Origin: Lepus europaeus
Taxonomy: Eukaryota > Chordata > Mammalia > Lagomorpha > Leporidae
Assembly (NCBI RefSeq): GCF_033115175.1
Contig: NC_084836.1
Location: 67,294,797-67,358,796 of the forward strand
DNA: 64,000 nt
Direction of reading: 5' to 3'
Shown here: positions 10,801 through 31,646 of the stretch, piece by piece
Layout of the letters: each line of letters opens with the position of its first letter
Numbering within the stretch: the first letter of the stretch is position 1
Translations under genes and position numbers: made by a program
The notes under the pieces: model-generated
What the model was told of the DNA's origin: nothing
What the model saw: the letters and a program-made list of their open reading frames with translations, nothing else
Databases searched by the model: none

Positions 10801-13800
10801 TGTCATCGGCTGCTTTCCAAGGGCAGCAGCAGGAAGCTGGATTGGAAGTGCCAAGGAGCTGGGATTCGAGGTGACACTCTGACATGGAATGTGGATGTCC
10901 CAAGTGGCAGTGTAACCCCCTGTGCCGCAACACCCACCCCGTGCCCGGGGTCCTTGGTGCCCTGGGTCTCTGGGTGGCTGCTCTGTCCTTCCTGGGGCTG
11001 GGACTTGAGTCCCGCCCCTCTCTATGCTGCTACAGTCCACCCACCCAGAGGCTGCAGCGAGGAATCCTGTGTGTGTGTTCCGTGGCTAGACTGGAGGCGG
11101 CTTTTTTGGTTGCTCAACTTTGGGAGCCCATGGGGTTAACAGGACCTCACAGAGAGGTGACTGGGCAGAGGGAGCAGGACACTCACTGCAGAAGGGGTGG
11201 CTACACCCACCCCTCACTTCAACCTTGAGACCCCAGACCCACCTTTAGGATGGGTATCACACACACATACAGAATACTAGGAGTGCCACCGTTCCATATC
11301 CAAACACCGGTTCGAGACCCGACTGCTCCCCTTCCGATCCAGCTCCCTGCTAATGTGCCTAGGAAAGCAGCAGAAGATGGCCCAAGTGCTTGGGCCCCAA
11401 ACCCAGATGGAATATTCCTGGCTTCTGGCTTCAGCCAGGCTGTTGTGGCCATTACAGCAGATGGAAGATCTTTTTCTCTTTCTGTTTGTCCTTCTCTCTG
11501 TGTCAAATAAATAAAATAAGTCTTTAAAAAAAATGCAGATTGGTAGGAGCTCCTAGGCAGGTCTGAGAATCCTGGACTCTTGGATACCTTCCTCAGCTTT
11601 ACAGGGCCTTGATAAGGAATATGCATCCCTGTAGCCAGGATGCTGCAAGGAGGGGTCCCGTGAGTGCCTGAGGGGTGGTGATCTTGAAGGTGTTTGACCT
11701 GGGAGAAGCAGCAGGGTGGGCATTAGGGAGATCCCTTTGCACTTCTAGAAGCTTCCAAGACCTAGGAGTGTCTTCCTTTGCTCCCTGTCCTAGAAGAGTG
11801 ACAGAGGCCAGCTATGTGGGCTACGTGTTAGGGCATGGAGGGCTGCGGCTGTGGGGAAGTATTGTAGCCACTCGAATGCCTGCCCCCGGCGCTGTGAAGA
11901 CCTCGAGCCCTCCCAGCTCGCCCAGAGGGGTACCGGTTGGCGCCACAAAGCAGGAGGTGCCCACTGCCTGCTGGAACGATGCTCATGCCTCAGCCACAGC
12001 CCTGGCTTGGCCACAGCTCTGTTCCCTCTCAATGTCCCAGTGTCTCCACCATTGCTTCCTCCTGCTCTCCGGCCCCGAGTCCCTGCCAAGAGATTCCTCA
12101 CCAGGGACACAAGGACGTGACCTCAGGGAGACCAGGCCACACCTTAGGGGCTGAGCAGAGAGAGGAAGTGAACATGGTGGTGGCGGTGGGGAGTGGGGGC
12201 AAACACGGTCCCCTAATGCTCTGCCTCCCCCCAACCCAGGCTGCTCTGGAAGCCTCATCTTTGTTCCCTAAGTCCCTGTGACCTGGCCTCTGTTTGCTCC
12301 AAACTCACTTCCGGGAGTCAGACCTTAATTCTCACCTCTCCCAGCTGCTGCCTCTCTCCCCAGCTCTTCTCATGGTTATTTTAAGAAGTGGTCACCTGTC
12401 CCTTTGCACTCCCATAAGCACCCCCTCAGGGAGAGCTCAGGGAGCCCTGCTCCCTGCCTGCTGGGGTGGGGGCTGCCCGCAGGCCTGGAGCTCTCCTCCC
12501 ACGACTCTGTCTGTCTGCCCAGTCCTTACCGGCCTTCCTCTTTGCCTCTACCTCCCCATCCTCTTCAGCTCTTCCCTGTCCCCCTGGCCTGCTCTCCCTG
12601 TCTCTAGGTCTCTGTCCCCGAGTTGTGTACCCCACCCCGCCGCGCGCCCCGTTCTCTCCCTAAGCAACACTCGCCTCTCTCTGCAGGAGGAAGCTCACTA
12701 TGGCTCCAGTCCCCTGGCCATGCTGACTGCAGCGTGCAGCAAATTCGGTGGCTCCAGCCCTCTGCGGGACTCGACATCACTGGGCAAAGCAGGCACGAAG
12801 AAGCCATACTCTGTGGGCAGTGACCTCTCAGCCCCCAAAACCATGGGGGACACCTACCCAGCCCCCTTTTCAAGCACCAATGGGCTTCTGTCACCTGCAG
12901 GCAGTCCTCCGGCGCCTGCCTCGGGCTATACCAATGACTACCCGGCCTTTTCCCACTCCTTCCCTGGGCCCACGGGCACCCAGGACCCCGGGCTCCTAGT
13001 GCCCAAGGGGCACAGCTCTTCTGACTGCCTGCCCAGTGTCTACACCTCTCTGGACATGGCGCACCCTTACGGCTCCTGGTACAAGGCGGGCATCCACGCG
13101 GGCATCTCACCAGGCCCAGGCAACGCTCCTACTCCTTGGTGGGACATGCACCCTGGGGGCAACTGGCTAGGCGGGGGGCAGGGCCAGGGTGACGGGCTGC
13201 AAGGGACACTGCCCACTGGCCCTGCTCAGCCTCCACTGAACCCCCAGCTGCCCACCTACCCCTCCGACTTTGCACCCCTTAATCCAGCCCCCTACGCAGC
13301 TCCCCACCTCCTACAACCAGGGCCCCAGCATGTCCTGCCCCAAGACGTCTATAAACCCAAGGCAGTGGGCAGCACTGGGCAGCTGGAGGGGAGTGGTGGA
13401 GCCAAGCCTCCGAGGGGCGCAGGCACAGGGGGCAGCGGTGGCTATGGGGGCAGCGGGGCGGGACGCTCCTCCTGTGACTGCCCCAACTGTCAGGAGCTGG
13501 AGCGGCTGGGGGCAGCGGCAGCTGGGCTTCGGAAAAAGCCCATCCACAGCTGTCACATCCCCGGCTGCGGCAAGGTGTACGGCAAGGCCTCCCACCTGAA
13601 GGCACACCTGCGCTGGCACACGGGCGAGAGGCCCTTTGTCTGCAACTGGCTCTTCTGTGGCAAGCGGTTCACCCGTTCGGATGAGCTGGAACGTCACGTG
13701 CGCACTCACACCCGGGAGAAGAAATTCACCTGCCTGCTCTGCTCCAAGCGCTTCACCCGGAGTGACCACCTGAGCAAACACCAGCGTACGCACGGCGAGC

Positions 13801-13961
13801 CAGGCCCCGGTCCCCCGGCCACCGGTCCCAAGGAGTTGGGCGAGGGCCGCACCGCGGGGGAAGAGGAGGCCAGCCAGACACCGCGACCTTCCGCCTCGCC
13901 AGCACCCCCAGAGAAAGGCCCTGCAGGCAGCCCTGAGCAGAGCAACCTGCTGGAGATCTGA
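7821..13961 (+). CDS. SP7: SP7 / osterix, zinc-finger transcription factor, complete (431 aa)
   Basis: SP7 is the nuclear SP/KLF-family activator needed for osteoblast differentiation; it binds GC-rich or AT-rich promoter sites. The coding sequence is two exons: 7821-7841 (ATG plus MASSLLE, donor GTAACT) and 12687-13961 (acceptor CTGCAG, stop TGA at 13959-13961). That is 1,296 nt or 431 residues, the length I recall for human SP7. Exon 2 opens with [20 protein letters not shown], which includes the SP box. A proline/glycine/serine-rich activation region follows. A buttonhead-like [10 protein letters not shown] precedes three C2H2 fingers (codons about 294-376), and the protein ends EQSNLLEI. 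Met19 (12720-12722) is the likely start of the shorter isoform known in other mammals. The frame is open upstream of exon 2, but the codons before 12687 are intronic. No damage is seen. Identity is certain from the near-complete match to the mammalian protein. Confidence 0.98.
10278..10312. promoter_or_regulatory. SP7: Intronic TAAAAATA / ACCGCA motif block
   Basis: GTTTTTAAAAATAAACC contains a MEF2-like TAAAAATA and a FOX-like AATAAAC core. It is followed at once by CGACCGCAG, where ACCGCA is a RUNX core on the minus strand. It stands out against GC-rich flanks inside the SP7 intron. This is a candidate regulatory element only. Confidence 0.3.
10650..10940 (-). mobile_element. C-repeat SINE
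   Basis: TTTTTAAGATTGATTGATTTG start and reversed head GTGCCGCAACACCCACCCC; within the SP7 intron. Confidence 0.88.
11276..11531 (+). mobile_element. C-repeat SINE, head truncated
   Basis: Has CGGTTCGAGACCC, CTTGGGCCCC and the TCAAATAAATAAAATAAG tail. Confidence 0.85.
13551..13793 (+). other. SP7: SP7 DNA-binding domain: three C2H2 zinc fingers
   Basis: Three consecutive fingers are readable. Finger 1 is C-x4-C-x12-H-x3-H (CHIPGC...HLRWH), finger 2 is C-x4-C-x12-H-x3-H (CNWLFC...HVRTH), and finger 3 is C-x2-C-x12-H-x3-H (CLLC...HQRTH). They are joined by TGERPF- and TREKKF-type linkers. The recognition-helix residues KASHLKA, RSDELER and RSDHLSK are the standard SP-family set that reads GC boxes. 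All zinc ligands are present. Confidence 0.97.
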
Positions 13962-14465
13962 GCCGGGTGGAGGGTCTGCAGCCCCAGGGCCTCACTCTCG
14001 GTGCAGTGGACCACTGCTTGCCACCCCCACCCCACCCTGACGCTTCCCCTGTGCACGCTGGGCTCTGAGACTCTGTGCTGCCATGCGCCTGCACTGCCAT
14101 TCCAGCTCCCCCTGCCCCCCATCTCCTTGCATGCATCCTCAGCTCGCGCCTCCTGTAGCCAAGAGCCTGGCTTCCTGCAAAATCCCCTCCCATGCCCCCA
14201 CCTTGTTCCTGGTTCCTGTTCTCTCTGGCTTCCTAAGCTCTTCCCTGGCCCCCTGCCATGATGATCACAGCTCCTATGTCCTGGGCTCCTGCCACACCCA
14301 CTCCCTGTCTCTTTATCTGGGTTCCCAGCTCCAGTGTCTCTATCTCCCTGACTCCCAGACACGCATCCCTCTGCTTGTCCAGGTCATTCACTCACTGCTG
14401 TCCCCAGCTTCCAGGCTCCAGCCTTCCTGGCTTCTAACTCCACCGTTTTCCACTCTCTAGAGCTT

Positions 14466-14545
14466 TCTCCTTTTTTCTTTCTTTCTTTCTTTCTTTCTTT
14501 CTTTTTTTTTTTTTTACAAACACAAAGATGATGATGATGATGATA
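14466..14545 (+). repeat. TTTC/poly-T and GAT simple repeats in SP7 3' UTR
   Basis: (TTTC)n, about 6 units, leads into poly-T, then ACAAACACAAA and (GAT)n, about 5 units. Confidence 0.9.
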
Positions 14546-15254
14546 ATTTATTGCCCCCTGATGGCCTCTTCCTTAGGGACCAGAGACACGGGGACTGGGG
14601 TTAGTGACCTGGCTGGGAGCTGGGTAACCAAGAAGGGAGCAGACCAGTGGGGATCTGATCCCAAAGATGGGGCGACCCCAGGGTCAGGGAGGTTGCCCTC
14701 AGGCCTGTAAATCTAACCCCTATGCACCAGGAATAATGAATAGTAATAATAATAATTCTATTTATCTAAGTTATGATGACGGGTCAGGTAGGGTGAGCTG
14801 GGGGAGGGAAGAGGATCCATTTCTGCTTTGGAAATTCAAGCCCAATGCGTCTGTATTGAGAAACAGTGTTGGTGGAGAGCTTGTTACCAAAATTAAGGGG
14901 GTTTCTATTTTCATGGGGTCTCTACCAATGAGGACTCCACTGAGCTTGTGGGATATCTCTGTTAGGGCATCCCTAGTATCCACAGCCTGGCCAGAAGCTG
15001 TGACACTTCAAGTGGACGGGGTGGGTGGGGGGTTGGGGGGGAGAAGTATTGGGATGCAGCCCAGCTCCTGAGACCCCAGAGTAGGTCCTTCCACTGCCCC
15101 TGGCTTCAGACACCAGGCACCCATCAGTCTGATCCTTTGTTGCCATGGTTACGGAGGGCGTGCAGCCCCTCCCGAGGTGTGCTCTTTGGGGAAGCTCTCC
15201 TCCCACGAGGACTTTGGGCCAGAGGTGGGTCAGGAAGGCTTTCTCTGGGATCAG

Positions 15255-15345
15255 ATGCAAGTCGAGTATTATTCAGTGCCTACTCTGTGCGAGGCCCTGT
15301 GCTAGGCCTGGTGCCTAGAAGCCACGAGGAAGAAATACTGATAGA
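15255..15345. mobile_element. MIR/L2-type remnant in SP7 3' UTR
   Basis: TCAGTGCCTACTCTGTGCGA and GCCCTGTGCTAGGCCTGGTG match the common mammalian MIR/L2 core wording. Confidence 0.5.
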
Positions 15346-15679
15346 GCTAAGCGGCCAGAGGTTCCCAGGCTGATTTGGGGGTGCACCCACGGACCCCCAG
15401 CTTGGGCCTCCTGACGCTTCCAGCTCCACCTTCGGTGACTTTTAAAGCCGCTTCGTGCCTTCCAGTGCCTTTCCTGTGACTTTGGATCCTCCTGTTCTGT
15501 CCCCCACCCCGCTCCCTCGAAGCCCCAAGTTAAAGGGTTAAAGCCGTTGGAGCTTGGGGAGAGGGTCGCATTGTGGATCACGCCCTCATGGAGTCTTTTT
15601 TTTAATTTAATAAATAAAAGTTTGATTTGAAATTCTGTTCTGGTAAAAAGGGGAGAAGAGGGGAGAGAAGGGTGGGATT

Positions 15680-16980
15680 CCGGGCGCATATTCTGTCGCG
15701 CGCATTTGCACGTTGAACTCGCAGTCTGAGAGCTGGTGGGCCAAGCCCTCCCGCACAGTCCGGTTTTCGATCGTCCAGCGCGGTTTCTTCCGGGGCCCTC
15801 TGCACCGGCCAGGACAGCGACCCGCCCAGGCGCAGGCACCGCGGTCTCGGTGCGGCCCCGGCCGGGACGCGGTGCGGCTCCCGGCGGGCGGACCCGGCCT
15901 GGCACGGAACCCGCCCCCTACCCGGGGCCTTCAATCAGTCTTGCCCGCCACGGAGTTAGCGGAGGAACAAAAGCCACTCTGTGGCGGCCGTCCCCTCGCC
16001 ACAATAGGGCTTTGTGAGCCGCCCCCCCCCCCGCCCCCAGTGCTCCCGGCTGGGCTTGAGGGGGCGCCCGGGCCGCTGCCCCCGGCCTGGACCTGACTCC
16101 CGGCTGCGCCCCACGTCGGACCGGCCACCTCGCCGGGGCTGCAGAGGCGCGCGAGCGCGTGGAGAGGGTGGGCGAGCCCAGACTGCGAGCGGGCCGGGCT
16201 CCGGTTACGAGCCCCCTCCCCACCCGCTGCCGCCGCCCCCTCGTGCCCGGTCCAGGTGCGACATCTCCTGCCCTCGGCCGGGGCGCGCCGCTTCCAAGCG
16301 ATCCAAGTTCCGAGGGCTTTTCCAACGGGCTGGGGGCTGCGGCGGAAGAGAGCTGGGGTGAGGGGGCTGCGGAGGGCGAGGGGCGAGGGCGCCTTGGAAC
16401 CGTGGGCTGGGAGGGGCGGCGGCTCCTGGGCCCCCGCCCCCGCCCCGTGAGGCCGGCTCCTCGGGACCCCCCAGGGTCTGGCTCTCCAGCCTCCGGGTCT
16501 GCGCCTGTCCGGTGCCAGCTCCCGCCCGCCGCAGCCTCGCGGTCCTCCCCTCCCCGGCCCCTCGGCCCCTTTCATCTTCCCTAGACTCCGCTTGGGGTTT
16601 TGCTGGTTTCTGGGAGATAAAAACCGCCTCAAATAGCGGCGGCGCGCTGCCAGGACAAACAGGGCCGGGAGGGCCATGTGCGCCTGGTTACCGGCCCCGG
16701 GCCGGGGCGCCGGGCTTCGGCGGCGGCGGCGGCAGCAGGCACCCGGGCTCCCGCGATGCCTGTCAAAGTGGGGGGCCCCTTGGAGGAGTCTGGGGCCGCG
16801 GCTCGCGCGCTGCCTCGGTTTCCCGCCCAGATCGCAGGGGAGGGGCCTTGGAGACCGCCCGCTAAGCGCTCGGAGCCCCTGGGGCGCCGGGTCACCGTCG
16901 CGGTGTCGCCGGGGCCGTCGCGCCCCCTGGTGAGGTTGGCGGAGCTGAGCGCCTGGCCTGCGCTTTAGCCGTCCCAGAAC
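15680..16980. other. Intergenic CpG-rich island between SP7 and AAAS
   Basis: About 1.3 kb of dense CpG with GC boxes begins just after the SP7 poly(A) site and ends about 4.6 kb before the AAAS start. Long frames on both strands are GC-driven and match no family I know. It could be a promoter for an unannotated noncoding transcript or an orphan CpG island. Confidence 0.55.
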
Positions 16981-17125
16981 CCGCGGCTTTGGAAACCAGT
17001 GCCCCCAGCGTCCAGCGAGCAGCGCGGGGGAGCAGGACGAGCAGGACAGTGCTAGGGCCTGGCCGAGGGTGGGACGGCGGCGGTCCTTCTCTCTAGTTCA
17101 CATTCCAGGGCGAGAGGCAGGCACC

Positions 17126-17151
17126 TAACCGGTAATTACAATGTAACCGGT
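17126..17151. promoter_or_regulatory. Paired TAACCGGT motifs
   Basis: TAACCGGT occurs twice, at 17126-17133 and 17144-17151, with AATTACAATG between. AACCGGT is the core of Grainyhead/TFCP2-type sites. The pair lies just beyond the CpG-rich island. Confidence 0.35.
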
Positions 17152-17417
17152 GGGTGAGAAACGGGGCTTCGTCGGAGGCTGGTGCACGTTGCAGGCGGGA
17201 GTGATTTCAGGACCCAGAGCGGCGAATTCCTGGTTTTCCTTGAAACCTGCCTGCTAGCCCTTCCCACGGAGAGCTTCCCAGCCAGCTTCCCCGAGGTCCC
17301 TGATTTCCCAGGTGACAGTGAACTAAGCTAGCAATGAATCTGGGTTACTAATGGGAGAAGGGTTAGAGCCTTGATCATTAACCTGCTTTTATTTTTCTGT
17401 GTAAAGGTTTATTTATT

Positions 17418-17697
17418 GGGGCTGACACTGCAGTGTAGCGGGTAACGCCAAGCCTGCAGTGCTGGCATCCCACATGGGCACCTGTTCAAGTCCCGGCTGC
17501 TCCACTTCCAATCCAGCTCTCTGCTATGGCCTGGAAAAGCAGCAGAAGATGGCCCAAGTCCTTGGGCCTCTGCACCCTGGAAGAAGCTCCTGGCTCCTGG
17601 CTGTGGATTGGTGCAGCTCCGGCTGTTGCGGCCATCTGGAGAATGAAACAGTGGATGGAAGAATCTCTCTCTCTCTGTGCCTTTTCAAAAAAAAAAT
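17418..17697 (+). mobile_element. C-repeat SINE
   Basis: GGGGCTGACACTGCAGTGTAG head through TCTCTCTGTGCC and a short A tail, abutting the next inverted copy. Confidence 0.9.
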
Positions 17698-17929
17698 TTA
17701 TTTATTTACTTGAAAAGTCAGAGTTACAGCGTGAGAGGGAGAGAGAGGTCTTCCATCTGCTGGTCCACTTCCCAAATGGCCACAACAGCTGGGACTGGGC
17801 CAGGTTGAAGCCAGGAGTTCCATCTTGGTCTTCCACATGGGTGCAAGGACCCAGGCACTGCTGCCTCCCCAGGCACATTAGCAGGGAGTTGGATTGGAAG
17901 TGGAGCAGCCAGGACTTGAACTGGCAGAG
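17690..17929 (-). mobile_element. C-repeat SINE, head missing
   Basis: Reversed tail AATTTATTTATTTACTTG to GGACTTGAACTGGCA; cut where the next SINE begins. Confidence 0.85.
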
Positions 17930-17953
17930 TCTTGTTTCTTAAAATGCAATCTA

Positions 17954-18219
17954 CAGGGCTGGCGCTGTGGTGCAGCGGGTTAACGCCTTGGCCTGAAGCG
18001 CCAGCATCCCATATGGGCGCCGGTTTGAGACCCGGCTGCTCCACTTCTGATCCAGCTCTCTGCTATGGCCTGGGAAAGCAGTAGAGGATTGCCCAAGTCC
18101 TTGGGCCCCTGCACCTGTGTGGGAAACCCAGAAAAATATCCTTGGCTCCGGGCTCCTGGCTTTGGATTGGTGCAGCTCTGGCTGTTGCGGCCAGTTGAGG
18201 AGTGAACCATTGGATGAAA

Positions 18220-18267
<48 letters not shown>

Positions 18268-18322
18268 GCCTCTCCTCTCTGTGTAACTCTGACTTTCAAA
18301 TAAATAAATCTTGGATTTATTT
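17954..18322 (+). mobile_element. C-repeat SINE, full length with 10-bp TSD
   Basis: Flanked by ATGCAATCTA at 17944-17953 and 18323-18332. Contains an uninterrupted CT microsatellite (about 18217-18262). Confidence 0.95.
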
Positions 18323-18345
18323 ATGCAATCTATGCAGTATCAGCT

Positions 18346-18431
18346 TTTTAAAAAATATTTACGTATTTATTTGAAAGGCAGAGTTACAGAGAGGGAGGGA
18401 GAGAGGATGGGAGAGAGGGAGGAGGGAGGAA

Positions 18432-18473
<42 letters not shown>

Positions 18474-18730
18474 TTCCCTCTGCTGGTTCACTCTCCAAAT
18501 GGCCACAATGGCTGGAGCCTGGCTGATCTGAAGCCAGGAGCCAAGAGCTTCTTCTGGGTCTCCCACATGGGGTGCAGGGGTCCAAGCACTTGAACCATCT
18601 CCTACTGCTTTCTCAGGCCATAGCAGAGAGCTGGATCAGAAGTGGAGCAGCCAGGACTTGAACCAGCACCCATATGGGATGCCAGCACTGCAGGTGGCAG
18701 CTTTTACCTGCTATGCCACAATGCTGACCC
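18346..18730 (-). mobile_element. C-repeat SINE, full length with 11-bp TSD
   Basis: Flanked by CAGTATCAGCT at 18335-18345 and 18731-18741. Carries a GA microsatellite (about 18435-18468). Confidence 0.95.
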
Positions 18731-18788
18731 CAGTATCAGCTCTGAGTTCCTTGGAAATACATGCTCTGAACTTCATTCGAGAATCTGC

Positions 18789-19005
18789 ACTTTTTTGGGA
18801 GGCAGAGGGACTGTTCCCATCCACTGCTTCACTCCCCCAAAACCCAGAAAAACCAGGCCAGCACTGGGCCAGCAGGAGCCAGAAACTCAATCCAGGTCTC
18901 CATGTGGGTGGCAGGAACCCAATTAGTTGAGCCATCACCACTGCCTTCTGGGGTCTGCATGGGTGAGCAGCTGGAGTCAGGAGCTGGGCAGGTGTCTGAA
19001 CTGGC
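18789..19005 (-). mobile_element. C-repeat SINE, old fragment
   Basis: GCCAGCAGGAGCCAGAAACTC and CATGTGGGTGGCAGGAACCC mark a diverged reversed copy. Confidence 0.7.
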
Positions 19006-19032
19006 TAACTGCTTCTTCCAGAATATGCAGCG

Positions 19033-19092
19033 TTTTTTTTTTTTTAATTAATTAATTTATTTGAAAGTCAGTTACACAGAGAGAGGAGAGGC

Positions 19093-19145
<53 letters not shown>

Positions 19146-19395
19146 CCATCTGATGGTTCACTCAATTGACCACAACGGCCGGAGCTGTGCCGATCCGAAG
19201 CCAGGAGCCAGGAGCTTCTTCTGGGTCTCCCACGTGGGTACTGGGGCCCAAGGACTTGGCCATCTTCTATTGCTTTCCCAGGCCACAGCAGAGAGCTGGA
19301 TCGGAAGTGGAGCAGCCGGGACTCGAACTGGCGCCCACATGGGATGACAGCACTGTAGGCGGTGGCTTTACCCACTATGCCACAGCGCTGGCCCC
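19033..19395 (-). mobile_element. C-repeat SINE, full length
   Basis: Poly-T/TTAATTAATTTATTTG start, (GA)n at about 19101-19141, ends GCCACAGCGCTGGCCCC. Confidence 0.93.
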
Positions 19396-19611
19396 AGTGA
19401 GGTGCATTTTCGGCTGCCTTCTGGGGCACTTTGCTTTCTGACTGGAGCTGGCTCTTCTTGAGGGGCACTTGTCAGGTGGCCAAAGGGAGAGATCCAGAGT
19501 CCAAGAATGCTAGAACGAATGCGCCCTCGATTCTTCACTGAGATGGGCAGCTCCTAGTGGGGACTACACCTCACTTGAGGGGTCTCCACGATGTTCATGG
19601 GATATGGATAT

Positions 19612-19712
19612 TGTGAAATAATTATGCATGTGTTTTTAAATTCTTTGCATAGAAATAAACTTATTTTTCAAACCCATTTTTCCATGAACTTTTTGAAGTA
19701 CGCTCATACATC
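19612..19712. mobile_element. Mariner-like MITE fragment
   Basis: AATAAACTTATTTTTCAAACCC and TTTTTCCATGAACTTTTTGA with GTACG after it; same family as 3785-3890 (motifs quoted in part). Confidence 0.45.
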
Positions 19713-19822
19713 CCCAAATAGATTATTAACATTTATTACATGTATGAACCAGAGTTCAGTGGTCATCTGGTTGATGGCAGAGTTATGGCTAATAACCTCT
19801 GACATCCGTTTGCATTGTATAA

Positions 19823-20172
19823 TTTTTAAATACTGTTTTTCTCTTTTAAAATATTTATTTATTTATTTGGAAGGCAGAGTTACAGAGAGGCAGAGGCAGA
19901 GAGAGAGAAAAGTCTTCCATCAGTCGGTTCACTCCCTAGATGGTTGCAACGGCTAGAGCTGTGCCGATCCAAAGTCAGGAGCCAGGAGCTTCTTCTGGGT
20001 CTCCCACATGGGTGCAGGGGCCCAAGCACTTGAGCCATCTTCTGCTGTTTTCCCAGGCAAATTAGCAGGGAGTTGGATCAGAAGTGGAGCATCCAGGTCT
20101 CAAACTGGTGCCCATATTGGATGCCAGCACTGTGGGTGGTGGCTTTACCCGCTACATCACAGCACAGGCCCC
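19823..20172 (-). mobile_element. C-repeat SINE with imperfect TSD
   Basis: Flanks TGCATTGTATAA (19811-19822) and TGCACTGTATAA (about 20173-20184) differ by one base. Confidence 0.9.
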
Positions 20173-20189
20173 TGCACTGTATAACTTAA

Positions 20190-20275
20190 AAAATTAATTT
20201 TTATTCATATAAAAACAGATTTCACTTATTTCATTTACAATCCTAAGAATATAACCATACTTCCCTCCCTCCTAC
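20190..20275. repeat. Unassigned AT-rich interspersed repeat (possible L1 3' end)
   Basis: The core ACAATCCTAAGAATATAACC with flanking CCCTCC resembles 36490-36590. It may be an antisense lagomorph L1 3' end, but the family is not recognised with confidence. Confidence 0.35.
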
Positions 20276-20276
20276 A

Positions 20277-20545
20277 ATTTTTTAAAAAATTTTTATTTAT
20301 TTCCTTGAAAGGCAGAGTGACAGAAATTGGGAGAGGGAGACAGAGAGAGATCTTCCATCTGCTGGTTCACTTTTCAAATGGCTTCAATGGCAAGGCAGAG
20401 GCCAGGAGCCTAAAACTTCATCCAGGTCTCCCACATGGGTGGCAGGGACCCAAGTACTTGAGCCATTCTCTGCTGCCTTCCTGAATGCAAATGAACTAGC
20501 AGCGAACTGGATTGGAAGTGGAACAGCCCAGAACCTGAAGCTGCT
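20277..20545 (-). mobile_element. C-repeat SINE, old
   Basis: TTTTATTTATTTCCTTGAAAGG start; CATGGGTGGCAGGGACCC and GCAGCGAACTGGATTGG inside. Confidence 0.8.
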
Positions 20546-20584
20546 TTGCCAAATGCCAGTCCTCCCAATCTCACCAAAAACAAA

Positions 20585-20850
20585 AAAGATGTATTTAATC
20601 CATTTGACAGCAGAGTGACAGAAAGAGAGAGAGAGACAGAGACTTTCCATTCGTTGGTTTACTCCCCAGATGGCTGCAATGGGCCAGGCTGAAGCCAGGA
20701 GCCAAGACCTCCATCCAGGTTTCCTACTCCAGCGCTTGCGGCACTGCAGGGAGCTGGATTGGAAGCAGAGGAGCTGGGACTTGAACCAGGCCCTCCCACA
20801 TGGGGTGTGGACATCCAAGCAGCAGCGTAATCCCGGGCTCCACACCCCTC
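20585..20850 (-). mobile_element. C-repeat SINE, old
   Basis: AAAGATGTATTTAATCCATT start, AGCCAGGAGCCAAGACCTCC inside; head worn. Confidence 0.78.
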
Positions 20851-21359
20851 ACTTTTATTCCTGAGTCAGATCGCCTGGGCTGAGTAATCCAGGAACAATC
20901 TGTGTGCCTGACGTCCCGAAGGTGCGGTAAATAAGCCCCTAGAAAACGTTATTGTCTTCCACCTCTCTCCAAGTCCCCTTCCAGGCCGCCTAGGTCCCCT
21001 AGGTCCCGGCGGGTGCAGCGCTGGCCTTCCCGAGGTCCCCCCTCTGACTTTCTTCTGGAGGCATCTCCCTCGGCGTTCCAGCCTGCTCTCTCTGACACCG
21101 CCTGTGTTTTCCTTGGGTCCAGCCACAGCCCTGGGAGGGCTTAATTAGGTACTTTCCTGAACCTGGCTTATTTTGGGCTTTCCGAGCTCTGAGAAAGTGA
21201 GTGGGAGACGGTGTTGGGGAATTCGGAGTTGGAAAAAAAACAGTAGTCTCAAAGCATTTAAAACACACACACACACACCCCAAAATCCATCCGGCCCTTA
21301 AGCCAGGGTTGGCCTTGCGGACGTGTCCGTGCTACTCCCCCTCCTGCCGCTAGGAGGCG

Positions 21360-31646
<10,287 letters not shown>

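Larger units (their letters stand above)
7842..12686 (+). other. SP7: SP7 large intron
   Basis: The intron is 4.8 kb, with GTAACT donor and CTCTCTGCAG acceptor. It contains a TG microsatellite (8995-9013), a motif block at 10278-10312 and two C-repeat SINEs (10650-10940, 11276-11531). The remainder is single-copy, G-rich DNA with no recognised exon. Confidence 0.7.
13962..15640 (+). other. SP7: SP7 3' UTR with double poly(A) signal
   Basis: The 3' UTR runs about 1.67 kb. Overlapping AATAAA signals lie at 15609-15614 and 15613-15618, followed by AAGTTTGATTTG; cleavage should fall about 15 to 30 bases further on. Inside are a (TTTC)n/poly-T tract (about 14470-14515), a short GAT repeat (14527-14544), and a conserved-looking AATAATAATAATTC block (14742-14760). 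Confidence 0.75.

Noticed and set aside
12294-12686. N-terminal extension of SP7 exon 2
   Set aside because: The frame is open upstream, but a clean acceptor at 12686 and the MASSLLE exon at 7821 give exactly the known protein.
15931-16677. 248-codon minus-strand frame in the CpG-rich island
   Set aside because: Composition is the expected product of CpG-rich DNA. Frames are open on both strands and no domain is visible.
17954-18060. tRNA-gene-like A/B box sequences in this and dozens of similar places
   Set aside because: They are the tRNA-derived heads of C-repeat SINEs, followed by SINE body and tail rather than a tRNA 3' half.
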